In this document: positions 56,700 through 64,000 of the stretch, piece by piece
Layout of the letters: the number at the start of each line of letters is the position of its first letter
How positions within the stretch are numbered: position 1 is the first letter of the stretch
Source: Incurvaria masculella
Lineage: Eukaryota > Arthropoda > Insecta > Lepidoptera > Incurvariidae
NCBI GenBank assembly: GCA_946894095.1
Contig: OX335642.1
Location: 4,971,021 to 5,035,020 of the forward strand
Direction: 5' to 3'
Length of the DNA: 64,000 bases
Notes under the pieces: model-generated
The model's database searches: none
Told to the model about the DNA's origin: nothing
The model's input: only the letters and a program-made list of their open reading frames with translations
Made by a program: the position numbers and the translations under genes

Positions 56700-56910
56700 A
56701 GGACGAGAGTTGCGATCATAACTCATTCATATAGCGGCAGCGTAGCTATGAGTTAGTGGAAAAGCACTCACCGGGTGCTAATAACCCATGCTACGCTATA
56801 CTCTGCTATGCTCGGACCATGATATTATGACGATCCTCTTCTCAGTGAACCTGCGACCTTCGGATAACACGGCCACCGCTCTTACGACTAAGCTACCAAG
56901 ACAATTACTT
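56700..56910 (-). repeat. tRNA-like SINE head and CGAAACTCAT-family scrap
   Basis: Minus strand near 56840-56905: TTGGTAGCTTAGTCGTAAG (A box) and GTCGCAGGTTCACTG (B box). At 56705-56775 GCGATCATAACTCATTC and GCGGCAGCGTAG match the family at 36530. Confidence 0.6.
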
Positions 56911-56984
56911 CAAACAACGGATTCATCGCTATTTTTTTTATTGATTCAACGCCTCTTTTATACAGTCTTTATTTTTTAGGGGTG

Positions 56985-57719
56985 GTGCCTTCAGGGCCAA
57001 ATGCAACTAAAAGAAATAGCGAAAAACACTGAAAGGAGTCATGAAGCCGATTTTAATAAAAAATAAAACTACATTATCGGATTAAAAAAAATCCAGCCGC
57101 GAATAGAACTCGTTAATTTTGAGAAAAATAACGCACCTATATTTATTGCAGCAGTCAATATTGTAGCTTATTTGAAAAAAATCTGGTAAAGTAATGTTAT
57201 ACAGCAAACTAAAGGATAGTGTCTAATCAAGTATTCATACATTACCTTCACTAATCAAATTATCTAAAATATGTTTTATTTCTCTCATCGTGGCCTTTAA
57301 CCGCGAAGAGATAATTCTATTTTGAAATAAGAATACGAATTTGTGACGCTGAATACCTGCATTCGTCTAGTCAAGCGGTTTGAGCTTCATTGTAAACACT
57401 TTGATTAGAGAAGGTACGGGTTCGATGGTACGGGTAATGTATGAATACTTAAAAAAATGAATCAATTTACTAAAAATCAGCACTTCTCTTTACTTTGCCG
57501 TATAACATTTCTTCACAGGATTTGTTCCTTACAAGCGACACTATTGACTATATAGTAATAATATAGGACGCGTTATTTTTCTCAAAATCAACGAGATTGA
57601 TTCCCGGCTAGGATTTTTTATCAAAAATCTAATAATACAGTTTTAGTTGTTATCAAAATCAGCCTCAATGACTCCTTTGGGTGTATTTCTTATAGTTTCG
57701 GATTTGGCCCTAAAGGCAC
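56985..57719. mobile_element. 735-bp MITE with about 280-bp inverted arms
   Basis: Ends GTGCCTTCAGGGCCAAAT and the complement of ATTTGGCCCTAAAGGCAC. The arms keep pairing inward: AAAGGAGTCAT, TTTTGAGAAAAATAACGC and AAGTATTCATACATTACC occur on both sides. No transposase. Confidence 0.85.
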
Positions 57720-58102
57720 ATTTGGATAACATTAGATAACGGCATATCTGGGAATCTTTCCCGTTGGAGGGAAACCATGTTTAAAGCTATTAGCTAATGG
57801 CGGCCTATTTAGGGCATCTCACCTCGCCCCTGCTCATATAACGTGTCAATTAGGCCATCTTAGTGTCTGGCTTGCTGGTGTATTGGCTGAGCTAGGTCAC
57901 TAGGTGAATGATTAAGGTAACTCGAAACTCTCGCTAGTTCTTCAACAGAAACTAGATGGCGCCATTATCTCAACTAAATAAAAAAAATCTAGTATTTTAC
58001 AATTGAAGTCTACGGAATCCTTACATCCATTCTATTCCGTGAAATATTATATGATTGCCAAATCACTTTTAAATATCAAAATCCATGTTGAACATATTTT
58101 AA
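57720..58102. other. Unassigned intronic DNA
   Basis: Nothing recognised. Confidence 0.4.
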
Positions 58103-58410
58103 AAACCGGCTATGTGCGAGTCGGACTCGCACACGAAGGTTTCGTACCATCGTACAAGATTTAACACATAAAAAAATCACGTTGCTTGTATGGAGACCCC
58201 TTTAATTTTAATATAATTATAATTTATACTATTTGTTGTTATAGCGGCAATAGAAATACAAACTCTCTGAAAATGTCAATTGTCTGTCTATTCTTTTAGG
58301 GTTCATGAGATACAGCCCTGTGACAGACGGACATACGGACAGACGGACAGCGGAGGCTTAGTAATAGGGTCCCGTTGCCACCCTTTGGGTACGCACCCCC
58401 TAAAAACGGA
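58103..58410 (+). mobile_element. CCGGCC element, complete but diverged
   Basis: CCGGCTATGTGCGAGTCGG head to GGGTACGCACCCCCTAAAAA; the CGGA run is short and interrupted. Confidence 0.85.
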
Positions 58411-58482
58411 TTGTAAACGCAATATTGATCATTCAAACATATCACATTCCTTGGAATAAGCGACGTACCTGCTTCGTACGAA

Positions 58483-58553
58483 AAAACCGGCCAAGTGTGA
58501 GGCTTAGTAATAGGGTTCAGTTGGCACCCTTTGGGTACGGTACCCTAAAAAGT
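58483..58553 (+). mobile_element. CCGGCC element with internal deletion
   Basis: The head CCGGCCAAGTGTGA is fused directly to GGCTTAGTAATAGGGTTC and the GGGTACGGTACCCTAAAAA end; about 230 bp of body are missing. Confidence 0.85.
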
Positions 58554-59376
58554 AAATTTACTTAGTACTATCATTTTTATAACTGAAAAACTTAAAAAAA
58601 ACTTTAAATAGATGCTGTAAGGTAGGCCGATAAAAATGCTTTTAGGTATTATGTTCTACCCGAGGTTCTACCTTTTTTTACATAGTTATAATGTTATTAA
58701 CGGACTCTCGAACGGAACGACCCGGCTGCCCCAAAGCGCAGTCGCGTTACCCAACAGACAGACAGACATTAATGCAACTAGGTTAGACTTGAATGGGCGT
58801 CTGTGGGCGTAGCTCGTCTATCTCGCCGGACTAGACTGCATCCAGTCTAGATGGATAGTGGTGAGAAGATTTGGAGCAGTTGTAGGCATGTACAGTGGGG
58901 GGCACACAGAGGTGTACAGAAAGAGCGTGTGAGTATTCTCGTCTTGCCATGCAAGCAAATACTAGACTACGTTCCTACCACCAAGCCTGCCGGCGGGTGC
59001 CTTTCCTCATACCTATATCCTGGGAGTCTTCAAGCGTAATTTGAACAAGCTCGATAGCTCAGCGATAGCCGCAAATCCGCTGGCATTGTGCCTCGCTGAG
59101 AGTGGTTTGTGAGGCGACGTGTTTTTGGCTTTTCTGAGCACCTTTGGTCCTCAGCACGGCCACTTTTACTAATTGTTCATATTAAAAGCAAATTTCGCCA
59201 AAGATCATCAAATAATGGTCATTTTCTCGCTCGGTGTAAATCTCATTCGATCGAATCGAATATGCGAAAATTAACTAAACAAAAGGCAGATCGCCACGTA
59301 TGTAATTTTAAATGTAAAGTGTAAGAAGCTTCGCCTGGTCGAAGCTAGGTTATGGATAACTTTATTTCATGCTATA
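58554..59376. other. Unassigned intronic DNA
   Basis: Nothing recognised except a small hairpin (CTAGACTG, CAGTCTAG) near 58830. Confidence 0.4.
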
Positions 59377-59620
59377 TTGTGCCAGTGGGAAGTAAACACA
59401 AGCCCTGGTTCAACCGCCAATGCCGCCTTGCGGTTGAGGCCGAGAACTCTGCATATAGACAATGACTATGGAATCGCCTGATGGTTCACTTGCTCTCTGC
59501 AAAGGCGAACATTTTTACTCTTATTTCGTACGTAACGCAAATATTTTACAAATCTAGAAACTTCTGGAAAGTCCCAGGCAGTGGCATTTATTGGACAATC
59601 CAAAGTCTTTGCTTTGTATG
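59377..59620 (+). pseudogene. LINE ORF2 scrap (linker region)
   Basis: The frame reads VPVGSKHKPWFNRQCRLAVE then AENSAYRQ, a stop, and SAKANIF and SRNFWKV later. KPWFNxxCRxAVxAKxxAY is typical of the region between endonuclease and reverse transcriptase in Jockey-type LINEs. Only a fragment remains. Confidence 0.5.
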
Positions 59621-60803
59621 GTACAGGCACGCTTCCTCACCGAAAACACTAGACCAATGTGATGGTTTTATTTAAAGCACCTTCTGTAGACATCTAAATG
59701 TTCGTCGCCATTGGCCTACCGCCTGGAAATTCAGTTAGTGAGTTGACAGCTTTATGTGTTCTTTATTAAATTAGCTCGTCCATTGTTGTCAAACGTACCA
59801 TGCGCACCACTCAATACAGAATGTCTTCCGGCATCTACAAACTCGATTGAGTTGGGTCACTTTCTTTGGATTGCCTGGCATGTTCTATTTTCAAAAGTCA
59901 TGAAGTAATTCAGAAGTCAGAATCACCTTTTAATAACACCCATACATATTTTGTATGTTTTTGATAGTTACGAGATGATGGTTAGTCCTGTAATAAAAAA
60001 GAGCCTAGTTATATCTACATTATACATAGAATAATTTAATTTATCGGTGTTAGTTAATGACAAAAAGAAGTCGCATTTTTTAAATACTATCAAAAGTGGC
60101 ATTAAATCCACACAAAATGAGCTATTTATATATATTTTAAAAATATTTATCAACTTTTTTCACACCAGACATTAGAGCATCTGTTCACATGCCCTCACAT
60201 AAGAGGTGTCTGACTGACGATGCCTTGTTTTAGAATTTTCGCGGGGGCTGCGAAAATCACGCCGAATGGAATGGTGCTTCTTCACACCACACCGTGAAAA
60301 AATACGTCCATTATAATTCGGTAGAATGTTATCTAGTTCCATCAGCACACTTTTAGTATTTTCAACTATCAAATTAAGTTATCATATCAGTACAACCATT
60401 CGGTTGCGATAGCTTACATGATCTAGTAAAAGCGTTTATGGTAGATTAACATAAAGAAAGGGTACTTCAGCTACAAAAACACGTGTCTAGTAATTTGAAT
60501 CCAATATCATTTGGCACTATGTACCTAATATATTTTAATTTGCCAGATAATTTTAACTTCTTAGAAACGTTTTAGTAACTGGTGCCAGATTCTTGGGCTG
60601 CCTCGTTACTTTCCGTTTGCAGTGACACGTTTTTGATTTCATTTAACCAAGTTTTATTCTCAGTGCATGTTTGAAGAACTTCAGGTAGTACTTTGCGGGA
60701 AATACCTCAAATTCCATAGTTTACCGACCGTACGGATAAATAATCTCCAGGATCGGTGGGTTATTATTCGATGTTGACGTGAAGTATGTTTTGTTGTCCC
60801 CAG
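59621..60803. other. Unassigned intronic DNA
   Basis: Nothing recognised up to the acceptor of the DH exon. Confidence 0.45.
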
Positions 60804-60898
60804 GGTTACCTGCATGTGTGGCGGGAGCATGCCACCTTCTCCAGCGAGGAGCTGGCTGACCTTTTCAACAACATCGAGGACATCTATGCCTTCAACAG
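60804..60898 (+). CDS. RhoGEF exon: continuation of the DH domain
   Basis: A 95-bp exon with acceptor TTGTTGTCCCCAG and donor GTAAAG. It starts in phase 0 with GYLHVWREHATFSSEEL and continues LADLFNNIEDIYAFN, leaving two bases (AG) of an Arg codon. It joins seamlessly to the exon at 30359 as RQVVE then GYL, the standard CR1 helix of a DH domain. The LFxNIEDIYxFN segment is characteristic of PLEKHG-type DH domains. The intron removed between them is 30,338 bp. The rest of the DH domain and any PH domain must lie beyond 64000, since no matching exon is visible between 60899 and the window end. Confidence 0.93.
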
Positions 60899-60984
60899 GT
60901 AAAGTGTATACTTCGATTCCGTATGCATGTGTTTGTGTTGGTTAAGGCTGTCGTGAAGGAAGCGGAATTCAAAGATTTTAAAAT

Positions 60985-61115
60985 TTGAAGAAATGCATTC
61001 TTTGTCAATTGGCCAAGGCACAATTTTGCACGGCGACTGCCATTAAACTAGCAAAATCTTTCAGGTCCTAACCGTTCTCTACCCCTACAAGTTGTTAGAT
61101 TTTAATCACTAAATA
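60985..61115 (+). repeat. TTGGCCAAGGCACAATTTT-family repeat, copy 2
   Basis: Ordered matches with 11680-11810. Confidence 0.65.
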
Positions 61116-61579
61116 AAGTTTCATTCAGTGTCGGTATGTTTTTTTGGAAATATCTGTATTTTTCATTAAATTAAATAAAGGTAAAAAGGCAACGTTTTTC
61201 TGTTTGTTTGAAAAGGGAATAAACAATATTGTATACATTAATTAATTTAATAATCACATATTGTTAGATACTTAGTCGATATTTCCTATAAAATGTAGCG
61301 ACAAATATACCTTCAAGAATGAAAACAGGAAGGGCGCCTACAAATCCTGAGTTGGGTCCAGGGTTAAAGTGAGGGTTCCCCATGTGGCATGATTGCAGAC
61401 AAGCCGAAAGGAGGACTTAACATTGCTTTTAGCCGACAGCAGGGTCGGAGTTGGTCATTTTGTGTATCGATGGCTAATATAAAAATTAATAAAACACCTA
61501 AAAACATCAAAGAACATCCAAGATTACTAAAGAACCCATAAATCACCTAAGAAAAATAATATATTTTTTTTTTTATGCG
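61116..61579. other. Unassigned intronic DNA
   Basis: Nothing recognised. Confidence 0.4.
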
Positions 61580-61977
61580 ACCTGCCATGGATGGCTAATA
61601 CCACACAACTACCGTTATGATATTAGCCCAATACACCACATTCCCGAAGGAATTAGGTGCCAAGCCAGGACCTTCCCTTTATGAGCACGGCTACATTGAA
61701 CTGGATGGAAAACACGGACAATTTTTCATTGCCGCTTCGACCATCTTTTCATCCAATGCGATGGTACCAACCCGGGCGGGCTTAAACCCTACCACCTAGT
61801 AGGGAAAGGGGACCTACAGTTTTACATGGATTCCGAACCATGGAGCTGCTCGCATTCGTGACGAAATGCACTTATCGAACTCTGAAAGAGAAAGACAGTG
61901 GTGCAAGTTGGTATTGAACCCGGGCCTCTGGTACGCTAGGCCAGTCCCCGCGCCACTAGGCTACGAGCCGCATATAT
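61580..61977 (-). repeat. Full-length tRNA-derived SINE (reference copy)
   Basis: About 400 bp on the minus strand. Head: GCTCGTAGCCTAGTGGCGCG (A box TAGCCTAGTGG), then GGGTTCAATACC (B box). Body: CCCTACCACCTAGTAGGG region, GATGGTCGAAGCGGCAATG, and the distal GTATTAGCCATCCATGGC end. The A and B boxes indicate an internal Pol III promoter. Confidence 0.88.
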
Positions 61978-61995
61978 GACAATGAAGATTTTTTT

Positions 61996-62245
61996 TTAAT
62001 TATGCAATCTGACATGGACCACAAAACTACCGTCATGATATTATACCACATATACCCAAAGAAGTAGGTGGTATGCCAGGACCTTCCCTTTATGAGCAAG
62101 GTTACACTGAACTAAATGGAGAACGCGGACACTTTATCATTGCTACTTCAATCGTGTCGTTTAATACGATGGTACCAATCTGGGAGGGTTCAAACCTGCC
62201 TCGTATGCCTACTTTTACATGGGTTCCGAACCATGAGAGGGTGAA
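61996..62245 (-). repeat. Second SINE directly behind the first, head missing
   Basis: Same strand and order as 61580-61977 (CTGACATGGACCACAAAACT, GCCAGGACCTTCCCTTTATG, ATGGTACCAATCTGGGAGGG, CATGGGTTCCGAACCATGAG), with more divergence and no tRNA-like head. Confidence 0.78.
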
Positions 62246-62650
62246 GTTTAAATATTCCAAAGATAGCTGTATATTTGCGAATGAGGATAAACGCATAAAG
62301 ACAATTACATATTCCTTGGACGGGTAGGCAGAGATGATAGAGCGTCACAAAGGCTATAAAAGGTCAAAGTAGCAAAACCAATTAAAATTATCATGCCCGC
62401 AATTTCCATAAATGCATTTTAAGTGTTGAGACAAAATTAAATAAATAGGTTTTAAATGAAAAAACTTGACAAATCGTTAGTACACTCCGTAAAATACTGA
62501 ATTTTACTACTTCTTCTGCTGGTCGCCGCCACCAGATTTTAAAGTTTGTAATTTCTACTAATAAAATTTCAATTATTCATTCGTACATCTTCTAACTGCC
62601 TAAAATAACTAAAAGAAAAAAAAACAGGTATTATGGTGGCGCGGTGTGGT
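62246..62650. other. Unassigned intronic DNA
   Basis: Nothing recognised. Confidence 0.4.
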
Positions 62651-62882
62651 GAAAAACAGGCCAAGTGCGAGTCAGACTCGCACACGAAGGGTTTCGTACC
62701 ATCGTACAAGATTAACACAGAAACAATTAGTTTTTTGGTATGGCCCGCCCTTTCATTTTTTTTATTTTACCTATGTGTTATAGCGGCAAAATAAATACAC
62801 ACACATCCGCACACAAATTTCAGCTGCCTACCTATTACGGTTCATGAGATACGACGGACGGACGGACAGCGGAGGCGGTGCG
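62651..62882 (+). mobile_element. CCGGCC element, end hairpin missing
   Basis: CAGGCCAAGTGCGAGTCAG head, standard body, a short CGGA run and CAGCGGAGGCGG; the GGTTCCG end hairpin is absent. Confidence 0.82.
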
Positions 62883-64000
62883 AAACCTTATAAAAAAAAT
62901 ACTTTCAATTGATATGCTTTGTATTTTTAAAAATTAGACTTGTAGACTTTATAAAAAATAAATATTTTTATTTCGATCAGTTTGGCTTCTATTGTGAATT
63001 ATTAAAATGGTTTTTGTTAACCCAAATGAACTCTGACCTTTATATACTTAATTGAGCGATCAACATATAAAAACATTAACTGTCACGTAAAACATTTTGC
63101 TGGTTATTGTTGTACCGATGAACCTCTATGCAAAACAAAATATTGGCTTTCGCTGAAGGGATAGTAAAAAATATACATCTTAATTATTTTTATGAAACTG
63201 TGCTCATGCAAATATGCATTTACTTAAATAAATAATTTTAATACAAAACTCTGTTCAATAACACTGCTATTTTAGGAACAGTCACTTATTTCCCCTTTAT
63301 TACCCACGTGAGTGTTTTTGATTATGAACTTTTACAGAAAGAAATTAACACATTTCCATCGCCAGTATTGTAATAGTTCTGCCCCATAACTAGAATAACA
63401 AAAGAACCTCCAAATGCGTCCCATGTTCCGGGGTTGGCAGGGGTGTTAAAATAATACAACAGGCACTTTAAGAGGGACCGGAGAGAGGAAGAGGGGTAGG
63501 CAGAACAGACGGAGGGTAGTTTTTTGTTCGCTTTGTTCAATGCAAGTCGCGGTGGCGCGAAATACATGGAATATTACATAGTTTTATGTGAATGGTTTAG
63601 GCTTTATGTTACAATAGTCATGCTACAGCGAGTAATATATGTAAGTTATATGCTGCGTCTAGCTAGACCTATTCTTGCACCTTGTTAATTTCATTTAGAC
63701 TATTTATATTTAACGTGTAAGTCTATTTATATTAATTAAGGCATACTTATTTTTATTGTATAAATTGTGCATAGCATGTAATTTTTAACATGTTAATTTT
63801 ACATGCCACAATAAACACTTCCTGTTTCTTATTATTATTTCTACGTAATACATAAACAAAATCATAAATTTTATTTTGTATATTATAAAAAGGAAACATG
63901 AAAATGTATTAAGACTGGAGTGCACCATCTCTGGTTATGGTTAATTTTATTTCTAAATATTGTCTGTATTCTTTCTTCTTATAAGTTATATCATTAAAAA
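62883..64000. other. AT-rich DNA to the window end
   Basis: No exon with DH or PH motifs found. Presumed intron of the RhoGEF gene. Confidence 0.45.

Larger units (their letters stand above)
30466..60803 (+). other. 30.3 kb intron splitting the DH domain
   Basis: It runs from the donor GTGAGG to the acceptor TTGTCCCCAG and interrupts the DH CR1 helix between Glu and Gly codons in phase 0. Nearly every recognisable sequence inside is a mobile element. Because the exons join directly in frame, no obligatory coding exon is missing from inside it. Confidence 0.88.

Noticed and set aside
63322..63567. Next RhoGEF exon after an acceptor-like TTTTACAG near 63339
   Set aside because: The in-phase translation meets a stop quickly and does not resemble a DH domain.

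Overview
The window looks like nuclear DNA of an insect, most likely a moth or butterfly (Lepidoptera). It has AT-rich non-coding sequence, spliced genes with GT-AG introns, and a very dense mix of transposable elements. Several of these are of types I associate with lepidopteran genomes: a Helitron 3' end with a CTAG terminus behind a GC hairpin, the CCGGCCAAGTGCGAGTCGG interspersed repeat with an internal CGGA microsatellite, tRNA-derived SINEs, RTE, Penelope and CR1/Jockey-like LINEs, and many MITEs. There are no operons, prokaryotic genes or CRISPR arrays. Almost all open frames in the window are chance frames or transposon debris.

One host gene is visible, on the + strand. Four exons can be joined with matching codon phase: 10112-10194, 28051-29595, 30359-30465 and 60804-60898. 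The third and fourth exons join to give the start of a DH (Dbl-homology, RhoGEF) domain, with ETEGVYVEDLRQVVE followed by GYLHVWREH. The long second exon encodes a 514-residue disordered, Ser/Thr-rich region with two YDVP motifs. The gene is probably a PLEKHG-like guanine-nucleotide exchange factor for Rho-family GTPases. Both ends lie outside the exons seen: the rest of the DH domain and any PH domain must be to the right of the window, and the true start is unresolved. Two introns are very large (about 17.9 kb and 30.3 kb) and act as reservoirs for mobile DNA.

Layout. 1-10 kb: unassigned DNA with a SINE, a tandemly duplicated retroelement 3' end (3481-4148), a TTAA-flanked MITE (three copies plus a remnant in the window), foldback elements, a GTATAA-palindrome element (6167-6890) and a Helitron terminus (7818). 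10-28 kb: first large intron, with SINEs, a nested SINE/CCGGCC insertion (16420-16920), foldback MITEs and a CpG-rich stretch (14330-14670) that may be an internal promoter. 28-30.5 kb: two coding exons. 30.5-60.8 kb: giant intron containing a degraded Cys-rich gene fragment, an 8-bp-TSD hAT-type MITE, a second GTATAA element, further SINEs, an 8.4 kb element (41764-50182) bounded by about 508-bp inverted repeats and packed with nested LINE and Penelope pieces, and a run of MITEs (50.7-57.7 kb). 60.8-64 kb: one DH exon, two SINEs in tandem and intronic sequence.

The most interesting structure is the 8.4 kb element. Each arm carries three direct repeats with exactly 140-bp spacing, starting ACGTCATCGAGTAACA. 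This resembles Foldback/Galileo architecture, but no transposase is visible. Nested insertions inside it can be dated relative to one another, and one insertion point is resolved to within a base or two because the interrupted reading frame can be followed across it. All family names come from recognition by eye; no searches were run.
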